64,000 nucleotides of DNA from Paenibacillus albicereus. Its GTDB lineage: Bacteria > Bacillota > Bacilli > Paenibacillales > Paenibacillaceae. Position 1 is the stretch's first letter. Every line of letters begins with the position of its first letter. Of this stretch, positions 44,634 to 52,203 are shown in pieces. The notes under the pieces are model-generated. The model was not told where the DNA came from and searched no databases. It saw only the letters and a list, made by a program, of their open reading frames with translations. Both the position numbers and the translations under genes were made by a program. Location of the stretch: contig NZ_CP051428.1 in the NCBI RefSeq assembly GCF_012676905.1, positions 1,512,001-1,576,000 on the forward strand. Reading direction: 5' to 3'.

Positions 44634-45059
44634 ATGAGTTTTTGCTGCGGAGCGAGCATGATCGGTACGAAAGGAACGCTTAGACACTATCGGACCCACA
44701 TTCATAACGTCCCCATTCTGTTCTGTCCGGTTTGCCATCGCGTGGATATTCATTATATGATAGAAAGCGAATATGAAATATTGGCTGAATACGCGCACGG
44801 AGACGGAGTGTCCGAGGTGGACTTCCAGGACTACGTCGATCAGCGCGGCAAGTCCTTATTCGAGAACTGCGTGAACCATGACAACGAGGATCCGATGGAA
44901 GTGGTCCTGAGCCAGATTGATATGGCGCTCGACCTGCTCGGATTCGCCAAGCATATCGGAGATGCGGGCTGGGAGGCCGAGCTGAAGAAACGGCTGGGCA
45001 TCCTCAATTCCCGACGCAATAAGCTGAAAGCCAAGCGGGCCTCGGAAGGCCTTTGCTAA
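44634..45059 (+). CDS. Putative zinc-binding protein, YgiT-like finger
   Basis: 141 residues. Cysteines at CCGAS (residues 4-5) and FCPVCHRVDIHY (residues ~31-34) could bind zinc in the manner of YgiT-type fingers; HYRTHIHNVPILFCPVC is the best-matching stretch. The C-terminal half is helical and charged (MEVVLSQIDMALDLLGFAK, KKRLGILNSRRNKLKAKR). AAGGAGG lies 8 nt before the ATG. No antitoxin DNA-binding domain is evident, so an antitoxin role is not supported. Family assignment is tentative. Confidence 0.6.
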   Translation: MSFCCGASMIGTKGTLRHYRTHIHNVPILFCPVCHRVDIHYMIESEYEILAEYAHGDGVSEVDFQDYVDQRGKSLFENCVNHDNEDPMEVVLSQIDMALDLLGFAKHIGDAGWEAELKKRLGILNSRRNKLKAKRASEGLC

Positions 45060-45070
45060 AGTCGAGCGGC

Positions 45071-45095
45071 GCCTCCTGAACCGGGAGGCTTTTTT
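45071..45095 (+). terminator. Terminator after the zinc-finger gene
   Basis: Stem GCCTCC/GGAGGC with a 7-nt loop and a run of six T. Confidence 0.8.
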
Positions 45096-45160
45096 AATTT
45101 GAAGCGACTCCCGCAATCGGCCCGGGTAGCTGCGAACCGTATAGGAAACGAGGTGCTCTG

Positions 45161-46003
45161 TTGCTGCTGATGGTGTTCAAAAGATGGTTCGGACGCTTCA
45201 GCGTCAAGCCGCATTCCGCCGGCTCCGCACCGGACAAGCTCCGCGAGTCGCTCGAGCGGATCCAGGCCGGCGACGATGCGCTGCGGGAGAAGCTCATCCA
45301 AGATTACCGGCCGTTCATCCTCAAATCGACGAGCCGATTCTGCAAGCGTTACATCGATCCGGTCCGCGACGACGAGTTCAGCATCGCGATGATCGCGTTC
45401 AATGAAGCGATCGAGCACTTTTCCCCGGCATCGGGGCGCTCGTTCACCGGCTTCGCCGAAACGGTCATCCGCAGGCGCCTGATCGACTACATCCGGCGCG
45501 AGAAGCGCCATCGCCAGACGATGCCGTCCGGCAGCTTCGACCAGGAAAGCGAGCTGGAGGACAGCCTGCAGGCGGCATGGATCCGCCAAGCGATCTCGCG
45601 CTTCCATCTCGATCGGGACGCGGAGAACCGGCGGCTGGAGATCGAGGACTTCGCGGCGGAGCTGAAGGGCTACGGCATCCGCTTCGCCGAGCTGGCGGAC
45701 TGCTCTCCCAAGCATGAGGACTCCCGCCGGCTGCTGCAGGGCATCGCGCTTCGCCTGGCGGAGCAGGACTGCCTATGGGGCATGCTCGTCGACAAGCGGA
45801 GGCTCCCGGTCAAGGAGCTGATGGAGCAGTCCTCCGTCTCGCGCAAGACGATCGAGCGCAACCGCAAGTATTTGATCGCCATCGCGGCCTTGCTGCGAGG
45901 CCATTATCCATATTTGGAAGACTACCTGCTGATTCGTCACGGCCGGCAGCTTCCGGAGCAGCAGCGCATGCAGGAGCAGGCGGCGGGAGGGAGAAGGTCG
46001 TGA
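45161..46003 (+). CDS. sigI: RNA polymerase sigma factor SigI
   Basis: 280 residues. The N-terminal region matches SigI: ERIQAGDDALREKLIQDYRP, SRFCKRYIDPVRDDEFSIAM, AFNEAIEHFSPASGRSFTGF and VIRRRLIDYIRREKRH. The C-terminal SigI-specific region contains LPVKELMEQSSVSRKTIERNRKYLIAIAAL, the -35-binding helix. In Bacillus SigI responds to heat and wall stress; in cellulolytic clostridia to polysaccharides. The start is TTG, 7 nt after GAGG. It overlaps rsgI (GTGA). Confidence 0.93.
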   Translation: MLLMVFKRWFGRFSVKPHSAGSAPDKLRESLERIQAGDDALREKLIQDYRPFILKSTSRFCKRYIDPVRDDEFSIAMIAFNEAIEHFSPASGRSFTGFAETVIRRRLIDYIRREKRHRQTMPSGSFDQESELEDSLQAAWIRQAISRFHLDRDAENRRLEIEDFAAELKGYGIRFAELADCSPKHEDSRRLLQGIALRLAEQDCLWGMLVDKRRLPVKELMEQSSVSRKTIERNRKYLIAIAALLRGHYPYLEDYLLIRHGRQLPEQQRMQEQAAGGRRS

Positions 46004-47340
46004 ACGGTAACGGCATCGTGCTGGAAGTCAAAAAGGGCAGCGTCATCGTGCTCGCGCCAGACGGCAGCTTCCGCAAAATCAGAAGCCGCGGGGGAGAGGC
46101 GGTCGGCCAGGAGGTCGAGCTTCCGCCCGTCGTCCGCCCCTCTCGTCCCCGCTGGCTGCTGCCGGCTGCGGCCGGAGCGCTGGCGCTGCTGCTGGCCATC
46201 CCTGTCCTGTATGCAGGCAGGGCGGCCGCCAACCCGGTCGTCGCCTACATCAGCCTCGACGTCAATCCGAGCTTCGAGGTCGGCGTCGACGCCGACCTCA
46301 AGGTGCGCCAGCTGAGGGCGGTCAATGCCGACGCCGTGCCGTTCGTCGCGGCGCTCGACTACGAGGGACAGCCGGCCTCGCTCGTCATGGAGGAGCTGGC
46401 GGAACGGCTGGCCGAATCGGATTACCTGCGGGAGGAGACGGCCGAAGTGCTGCTCGCGGGCGTCCGGCTGCTCGGTGACGGGGAGGAGCTGGCGGAGCTC
46501 GGCGCGCAGGCTCGGCGGGCGCTGGAGGAGGCCGCGGAGCATGCCGGCGAGGATGACCTCCATGTGACCGAGCTGCGCTCCACGCCGGAGGTCCGTCTCG
46601 AAGCCGAGGAGCTCGGCCTGTCCATCGGCCAGATGACCGTATACTTGCTGGCGCTCGAAAAGGGCTACGACGTATCGCTCGATCGTCTGCGCACGCAGCC
46701 GCTCCCGGTCGCGGCGGATTGGAAAGGCGGCTTGGGCGCGCTCGTGCCGAACAGCGCCGAGCTGGACGAGAACAAGCTGGATCGGCTGCTTGAGACGGCA
46801 AGGTCCGCGAGGGCGAGCGCGCCGGCTTCCGGCACGGCGAAGCCGGCAGCGGAGGAGTCCGGGAAATCGACTCCGAAGCCGAGCGCCCAGACGACCATCA
46901 AGCCGAACGCCAAGCCGTCTGTTGCGGCCAGCAAGCCCGGTTCGCAGCCGGCGGCCGCAGCGCCGGTCCGGACCGCTTCGCCGAAGCCTTCCGAGAAGCG
47001 GCAGCGCGACCCGGCGGTCCGCCCTTCCGCGACGCCTTCGCATGGAAAGGGCTGGCGGCCGGCGTCGTCGGCCAAGCTGCCCGAGAGCGGACCAAGCGGG
47101 CATCGCGAGCATGGGCGCGATTCGGAACGATGGAAGCGGGAGGCGGAGCAGGCTCTCCGCGAGCTGGAGCGCAAGAAGCGCGCGGCCGAGAAGTTCCGGT
47201 CCGAGGCGGAGCAGCGCATCCGGGAAGCGGCGGGAAAGCGGAAGCAAGAGCAGGACAAATGGAGAAAGAAAGCGGAGGCCGAGTGGAAAAAGGCGGAGGA
47301 GCGGCGCCATGGCGGACGGGAGAAGCCGACCGACCGTTAA
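46000..47340 (+). CDS. rsgI: Anti-sigma-I factor RsgI family protein
   Basis: 446 residues. Residues 1-~45 are the RsgI_N sigma-binding domain (IVLEVKKGSVIVLAPDGSFRKI). A membrane helix follows (~51-73), then the conserved outer segment PVVAYISLDVNPSFEVGVD; the N-P bond in NPSFE is the autocleavage site described for RsgI relatives. Residues ~245-345 are a Pro/Ala/Ser/Lys-rich linker and the last ~80 are a Lys/Glu/Arg-rich helical tail. No carbohydrate-binding module is seen. It starts by GTG overlapping the sigI stop. Confidence 0.9.
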   Translation: MNGNGIVLEVKKGSVIVLAPDGSFRKIRSRGGEAVGQEVELPPVVRPSRPRWLLPAAAGALALLLAIPVLYAGRAAANPVVAYISLDVNPSFEVGVDADLKVRQLRAVNADAVPFVAALDYEGQPASLVMEELAERLAESDYLREETAEVLLAGVRLLGDGEELAELGAQARRALEEAAEHAGEDDLHVTELRSTPEVRLEAEELGLSIGQMTVYLLALEKGYDVSLDRLRTQPLPVAADWKGGLGALVPNSAELDENKLDRLLETARSARASAPASGTAKPAAEESGKSTPKPSAQTTIKPNAKPSVAASKPGSQPAAAAPVRTASPKPSEKRQRDPAVRPSATPSHGKGWRPASSAKLPESGPSGHREHGRDSERWKREAEQALRELERKKRAAEKFRSEAEQRIREAAGKRKQEQDKWRKKAEAEWKKAEERRHGGREKPTDR

Positions 47341-47355
47341 GAAGCCTCCGCATGT

Positions 47356-47384
47356 CGAAAGCGGGCCGATCCGGCCCGCTTTCG
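47356..47384. terminator. Perfect inverted repeat after rsgI
   Basis: A 13-bp perfect stem (CGAAAGCGGGCCG and its complement) with a 3-nt loop, but no T run. Possibly a weak or Rho-assisted terminator or an mRNA end-stabilising hairpin. Confidence 0.5.
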
Positions 47385-47550
47385 CGCGTCCGCGGGCAGG
47401 GACCGATCCCGGCTTCTCCGGAAACGGGCTGGCATTTTTCGACATTATTTCCGATTGACACTTGTTGACAGCCAATCCTATGATTGATTTACGAATCGAC
47501 GGCTTGACTGCGATCCTGACAGCAAGGAACAGGGGGGGCGGAGCTCGTAC

Positions 47551-47970
47551 ATGGAGATGGAACTGTTCAACATCAACAATGTGAGGGATGCGATCCGAGC
47601 TCGCCAGCGAGGCCGGGAGCTGGCGCGGGAGCTGGGCTTCGGCATCATCGACCAGACGCGCATCGCGTACGCCATATCCGAGCTTTCGAGCGGTTTCGTA
47701 GAGATGCATCAGCACAGCCAGATGCTGATCGGCAAAGTGCGCAAGGAAACGGGAGAAGCCGGACTGGAATGGTCGCTCATCGGCAGCTGCAGCTTTTCCC
47801 GCGAGCTGGAAGAGGAATGGAATTCGCTATGGTCGGAGGAATGGGATATCGCCATCACGAGGCGCGTCGGCACCTGCATTACGTTCCGCAAATGGCTCCC
47901 TACGTCCTTCTACATGAGTTCGACCCCGATACAGCTCCAGTTGTTTGCGACCGGAGAGGAGCAAGGCTAA
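47551..47970 (+). CDS. RsbT-like anti-sigma/kinase-fold protein, degenerate
   Basis: 139 residues. The first half follows the GHKL pattern of RsbT/SpoIIAB: DAIRARQRGRELARELGFGIIDQTRIAYAISELSSGFVEM. However, the N-box asparagine that normally follows SEL is missing and no clear G1 box (DxGxG) is present, so ATP binding is doubtful. The rest (EWDIAITRRVGTCITFRKWL) keeps the fold. Its stop overlaps the next gene's start (TAATG), so it is translationally coupled to a sensor kinase whose N-terminus resembles RsbU. Confidence 0.65.
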   Translation: MEMELFNINNVRDAIRARQRGRELARELGFGIIDQTRIAYAISELSSGFVEMHQHSQMLIGKVRKETGEAGLEWSLIGSCSFSRELEEEWNSLWSEEWDIAITRRVGTCITFRKWLPTSFYMSSTPIQLQLFATGEEQG

Positions 47971-49352
47971 TGCAGGCAATTCGAAAGCGCTATTTCCCGG
48001 CGCTTGCCGAATATATTCGAAGCGGGAGCGAAGCATCGCTGTATCAGGCAACGGAGCTAGGGAAAATGTTCCACAACATCGGCCCGGAGGAGATCATCGC
48101 CATCCATGAGGAAAGCATGCGCAACATCGTCCTCAACGTCGACTCGGAGGAAGCGCTCGACCTGTACAGCCGCTCGTTCATGTTCCTGATCGAACTGATG
48201 GTCGCCTACCGCTTCCGGTATCAGCCCGAACGCCCGGCGGACGAGCGGTACACCGAGATGAGGGAGCTGCTCAGCCGTTCCTACCGCTCGTTCGAACGGG
48301 TCAAGAGCAAGTACGAGAACGTGCTGCAGCATATGGACAGCGGGATCGCGCTCTTCGATACGGAAGGCATCGTGACGTTCATGAACCTGCAGATGGCCCG
48401 CTTTCTCGATGTCCCCCGCAAGACGCTCGTCGGCTGCAGCATCCTGGAGATTCTCCGCCACGCCCAGCTGACCCGCTCGACGAGGCGGCTGCTCGTGCGT
48501 CTATACCGGGAGATCATCGTGCGCCGCAACAAATATTTCGAGTTCCAGGACAGCAGCGGCCGGCATCTGCTCATCACGGCGACCTACGGCGATCAGCTGG
48601 ACGGAGACTATCTCATCAGCATGAAGGACGTGTCCGAGTACAAGCAGATCGAGCAGACCGCCTACCAGAACGACAAGCTGGCCATGCTCGGCAAGATCGC
48701 GGCCGCGATCGCCCATGAGATCCGCAACCCGCTTACGTCGATCCGAGGCTTCATCCAGCTGCTGAGGCCGACGCTGGTCGATCTCGGCAAGGAAGAGTAC
48801 GCCAAGATCATGGTGGCGGAGATCGACCGGGCCAACGACATCATCTACGAGTTCCTCAATTCCTCCAAGCCGACGGCTCCGATGAAGCAGACGATCCGGC
48901 TCGCGTCGCTGCTCAAGGAGGTCAGCCTGCTCAGCGAGAGCGAGGCGCTCATGCATAATTGCTTCATCGCCCTGGAGGCGCAGGAGTCCGACCTGCATGT
49001 CTCGATCGACGTCAAGCAGATCAAGCAGGTCGTGCTGAACCTGTTCAAGAACGCGATGGACGCGATCGCGGAGCTGGGGGGCGAGCGCGAGGGACGGATC
49101 GACGTCATCCTGAGCCGCAAATCGGACTTCGCGGAGATTACGATCCGCGACAACGGCAAGGGCATGGACCGGGCGACGCTGGGCCGTCTGTTCGATCCTT
49201 TTTTTACGACAAAGGAGTCGGGGACAGGCCTCGGACTGTCGGTCAGCTACCGGATCGTGCGCAACCACTCCGGCACGATCCGCGTCACGAGCACCGCCGG
49301 AGAAGGCACGTCGTTCATGATCTATTTGCCAATCGCCGAGCAAAAGCCTTAA
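47970..49352 (+). CDS. PAS-domain sensor histidine kinase with RsbU-N-like domain
   Basis: 460 residues, no membrane segment. Residues ~1-85 resemble the RsbU N-terminal dimerisation domain (LYQATELGKMFHNIGPEEIIAIHEE). Residues ~115-230 are a PAS domain (VLQHMDSGIALFDTEGIVTFMN). HisKA has the phospho-acceptor in AAAIAHEIRNPLTSIRGFI, and HATPase_c has N box FKNAMDAIAEL, G1 IRDNGKGMD, and G2 GTGLGLSVSYRIV. The layout matches soluble sporulation-type kinases (KinA/KinE). No response regulator is adjacent, so it probably feeds a phosphorelay. A terminator follows directly. Confidence 0.88.
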   Translation: MQAIRKRYFPALAEYIRSGSEASLYQATELGKMFHNIGPEEIIAIHEESMRNIVLNVDSEEALDLYSRSFMFLIELMVAYRFRYQPERPADERYTEMRELLSRSYRSFERVKSKYENVLQHMDSGIALFDTEGIVTFMNLQMARFLDVPRKTLVGCSILEILRHAQLTRSTRRLLVRLYREIIVRRNKYFEFQDSSGRHLLITATYGDQLDGDYLISMKDVSEYKQIEQTAYQNDKLAMLGKIAAAIAHEIRNPLTSIRGFIQLLRPTLVDLGKEEYAKIMVAEIDRANDIIYEFLNSSKPTAPMKQTIRLASLLKEVSLLSESEALMHNCFIALEAQESDLHVSIDVKQIKQVVLNLFKNAMDAIAELGGEREGRIDVILSRKSDFAEITIRDNGKGMDRATLGRLFDPFFTTKESGTGLGLSVSYRIVRNHSGTIRVTSTAGEGTSFMIYLPIAEQKP

Positions 49353-49381
49353 AATCGGGGGAGAATCCCCCGATTTTTTTT
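49351..49381 (+). terminator. Terminator after the histidine kinase gene
   Basis: A perfect 11-bp stem (AAAATCGGGGG and its complement) with a 4-nt loop and eight T; it overlaps the kinase stop codon. Confidence 0.92.
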
Positions 49382-49431
49382 GCGTTCCGGGGCAAAGCGA
49401 ATGACGGGAAGGCGAAAGGAAGCGGAAACGA

Positions 49432-50988
49432 ATGAACATGAACTTGACGATATCCACGACGGCGCAAGCGGCGGAAACGGCCGGAGCGCTGATCGTGCGG
49501 CCGGTGGCTCCTGCGGAGCTGCAGGAGGGCGCCGGCCCGGCGCAGCTCGGAGCGGGCGATCCGCTTGCGGTTGACGCCGTGCGGGAGTCGCTTCGGAGAA
49601 GCTATCGGCTCGGCGCCTTCAAGGCGGCGGCGGAACAGTCGCTGACGATGCCGCTGCTCGGCCTGCACGAAGCGGAGGCGGCCGTGTTCGTCGGCCTCGG
49701 CGAGGCGCTCGCCACAGGCGACGGGCTGCGCCGCTTCGGCGCGGCGGCGGTACGCGAGCTGAAGGCGCAGAAGGCGGAGCGCGCCGTCCTGCTCGTGCCG
49801 CCGGCGCTGCATGGCGGCACGGACGGCTTCGGCACGGCGCAGGCCGCCGCGGCGCTGGCCGAAGGGCTGACGCTCGGGGGCTACGAGCGCAGCAAGACGC
49901 GCGCCGGCGAGCCGCTAGCGGCGCGGGAGCTGCGGATCGAGCTGCAGCTGTGCGGCGGCGCCGGGGAGGACCGGGCTGCGGCCTGGGACGAAGGCGTCGA
50001 GCACGGAAGGCTCGCGGGCGAGACGGTCGCCTGGGCGCGCGATCTCGTGCATCTGCCGGGAAGCGTGCTGACGCCGGAGGCGCTGGCCGAGGAGGCCGAG
50101 CGGCTCGCGGACGAGGCGGAGCTCGACGTCGAGATCATCGACGAGTGGACGGCAGCGGAGCTCGGCATGGGCGGCCTGCTCGCCGTCGGCAAAGGCAGCA
50201 TCCACCCGCCGCGCATGATCGTGCTGCATTACGAGGGCGATCCGGACAGCACGGAGAAATGGGGCCTGATCGGCAAAGGCATCACGTTCGACACCGGCGG
50301 CTACTCGCTCAAGCGGGGCCTCGGCATGGAGGACATGATCGGCGACATGGGCGGGGCGGCGGCGGTGCTCGGGGCGATGCGCATCATCGGCAAGCTCAAG
50401 CCGAAGGCCAACGTCGTCGCCGTCATCCCTTCGGCGGAGAACATGATCTCCGACCGGGCGTTCAAGCCGGGCGACGTGCTGACGATGATGAACGGCATGA
50501 CCGTCGAGATCGTCAACACGGACGCCGAGGGCAGGCTCGTGCTGGCGGACGGCCTCACGACCGCGATCCGGCGCGGAGCGACGAAGCTCGTCGACGTGGC
50601 GACGCTGACCGGCGCCGTCGTGTCGGCGCTCGGCGACGCGGCGTCCGGCGTCCTCGGCAACGACGACACGCTGCGGCGCGAGCTGGAGGAGGCGGCGATC
50701 CGGGCGGGCGAGCGCGTCTGGCCGCTTCCCGCCTATGCGGACTACCGCCGCAAGCTCGACAGCGCCGCCGCCGACCTCAAGAACGGCGCGGGCCGCGAAG
50801 GCGCGGCGAGCATCGCCGGGCTGTTCGTCGGCGCGTTCGCGGAGGAGAAGCCATGGGTGCACGTGGACATCGCCGGCACGTCTTGGATCGGCCGCCCGCG
50901 AGGCTGGGAGAGCAAGGGCGCGACCGGCGTCATGACGCGCACGCTCGCGGAGCTCGTCCTGCAAGACGGCGGCAGGGGCCTCCGCTGA
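49432..50988 (+). CDS. pepA: Leucyl aminopeptidase (M17 family)
   Basis: 518 residues. The C-terminal catalytic domain has GLIGKGITFDTGGYSLK (metal-binding Lys/Asp), the family signature NTDAEGRLVLADGL, and LVDVATLTGAVVSALG. The N-terminal macro-like domain runs to residue ~190. It removes N-terminal residues, mainly Leu, from peptides, using two metal ions in a hexamer. The ATG is preceded by AAAGGAAG. It is monocistronic. Confidence 0.92.
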   Translation: MNMNLTISTTAQAAETAGALIVRPVAPAELQEGAGPAQLGAGDPLAVDAVRESLRRSYRLGAFKAAAEQSLTMPLLGLHEAEAAVFVGLGEALATGDGLRRFGAAAVRELKAQKAERAVLLVPPALHGGTDGFGTAQAAAALAEGLTLGGYERSKTRAGEPLAARELRIELQLCGGAGEDRAAAWDEGVEHGRLAGETVAWARDLVHLPGSVLTPEALAEEAERLADEAELDVEIIDEWTAAELGMGGLLAVGKGSIHPPRMIVLHYEGDPDSTEKWGLIGKGITFDTGGYSLKRGLGMEDMIGDMGGAAAVLGAMRIIGKLKPKANVVAVIPSAENMISDRAFKPGDVLTMMNGMTVEIVNTDAEGRLVLADGLTTAIRRGATKLVDVATLTGAVVSALGDAASGVLGNDDTLRRELEEAAIRAGERVWPLPAYADYRRKLDSAAADLKNGAGREGAASIAGLFVGAFAEEKPWVHVDIAGTSWIGRPRGWESKGATGVMTRTLAELVLQDGGRGLR

Positions 50989-51013
50989 AGCAGGCCTGGA
51001 CCGACAAAATCCT

Positions 51014-51042
51014 TTGCGTTCTTTACCGATTTCCCGTATCAT
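51014..51042 (+). promoter_or_regulatory. Promoter of the DRE-TIM aldolase gene
   Basis: TTGCGT (51014-51019), 17-nt spacer, TATCAT (51037-51042), 40 nt upstream of the start. Confidence 0.6.
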
Positions 51043-51082
51043 AGGATAAACGTTACCCTACCATGTAAGGAGTTCTGCGATC

Positions 51083-52039
51083 ATGACCGCCAAACCGAGC
51101 AAGATTGTCGACTGTACCGTCCGTGATGGAGGCCTTGTGAACAACTGGGACTTCAGCATCGAATTCGTTCAAGACCTGTACCGCAGCCTGGATGAGGCGG
51201 GCGTCGAGTATATGGAGATCGGCTACAAGAACTCGCCGAAGCTGCTCAAGGGCGCGGATGCCGCCGGTCCTTGGCGCTTTCTGAACGATGACTTTCTGCG
51301 CAAGGTCATCCCGAACAAGGGCAGGACGAAGCTGTCCGCGCTCGTGGACATCGGGCGCGTCGACGAGAGCGACGTGCTGCCCCGCACGGAGAGCATGCTG
51401 GACCTGATCCGCGTCGCCTGCTACATCCAGGACGTGGACAAGGCGCTGGAGCTCGTCTCGCTGTTCCATGAGCGCGGCTACGAGACGACGCTGAATATCA
51501 TGGCGCTGTCGAACGTCATGGAGAACCAGCTGATCGAGGCGTTCGACGCCATCCGCGAGAGCGTCGTGGACGTCGTCTACGTCGTCGACTCCTACGGCAG
51601 CCTCAAGCCGAGCGACTTCGCCTACCTGATCGACAAGTTCAAGCAGCATCTGCCGAACAAGAAGCTGGGCGTGCATACGCACAACAACCAGCAGCTCGCG
51701 TTCGCCAACACGCTGCTCGCCGTCGACAAAGGCGTCGAGTACCTCGATACGAGCGTCTACGGCATGGGCCGCGCCGCCGGCAACTGCAACACGGAGCTGC
51801 TCGTCGCCCACCTGCCGGGCACGAAATACAGTGTCCGCCCGGTGCTGGAGATGATCGAGAAGCACATGCTGCCGCTTCGCCAGAAGGAAGAGTGGGGCTA
51901 CATCATGGAGTACATGGTGACCGGCCTGCTCGACGAGCATCCCCGCTCGGCGATGGCGCAGCGCGGCTCGGACAAGCAGGACCGGATCGTCGATTTCTAC
52001 GATCAGCTGACGACCCCTGAAGTGCTGCACGGCAAATAA
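51083..52039 (+). CDS. DRE-TIM metallolyase-like (HMGL/4-hydroxy-2-oxovalerate aldolase-related) protein
   Basis: 318 residues. The N-terminal KIVDCTVRDGGLVNNWDF matches the D-x-T-x-R-D metal/catalytic motif of DRE-TIM enzymes, and GVHTHNNQQLAFANTLLAVD gives the H-x-H metal pair. SVYGMGRAAGNCNTELL fits the usual GxGxxxGN-type loop. Relatives are aldolases/lyases of 2-oxo acids or synthases, but the reaction here is not known. It is shorter than isopropylmalate or homocitrate synthases and lacks their regulatory domain. AAGGAG lies upstream of the ATG. Confidence 0.82.
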   Translation: MTAKPSKIVDCTVRDGGLVNNWDFSIEFVQDLYRSLDEAGVEYMEIGYKNSPKLLKGADAAGPWRFLNDDFLRKVIPNKGRTKLSALVDIGRVDESDVLPRTESMLDLIRVACYIQDVDKALELVSLFHERGYETTLNIMALSNVMENQLIEAFDAIRESVVDVVYVVDSYGSLKPSDFAYLIDKFKQHLPNKKLGVHTHNNQQLAFANTLLAVDKGVEYLDTSVYGMGRAAGNCNTELLVAHLPGTKYSVRPVLEMIEKHMLPLRQKEEWGYIMEYMVTGLLDEHPRSAMAQRGSDKQDRIVDFYDQLTTPEVLHGK

Positions 52040-52069
52040 GCCGCGTCCGCTCCGACCGGAGCCTGCAAA

Positions 52070-52112
52070 GCCGCCCCTGACGACCGCCAAGGTCCGAGGG
52101 GCGGCTTCTTTG
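52070..52112 (+). terminator. Terminator after the aldolase gene
   Basis: Stem GCCGCCCC/GGGGCGGC with a ~20-nt loop, then TTCTTTG. Moderately strong. Confidence 0.65.
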
Positions 52113-52137
52113 CGTCCGCATGCCCAGGAAGTATGCG

Positions 52138-52166
52138 TTTACAAGGGAGGCGCGACCTGCTATTGT
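52138..52166 (+). promoter_or_regulatory. Promoter of the two-component/sugar-sensor operon
   Basis: TTTACA (52138-52143), 17-nt spacer, TATTGT (52161-52166), 38 nt upstream of the regulator start. Confidence 0.55.
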
Positions 52167-52203
52167 TTTAGTTCCGAGAGAGAAGAAGGCAGGAGAGGAT
52201 CGC

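Noticed and set aside
44634-45059. YgiT-type antitoxin
   Set aside because: Zinc-finger-like cysteines are present, but there is no HTH domain and no toxin gene beside it.
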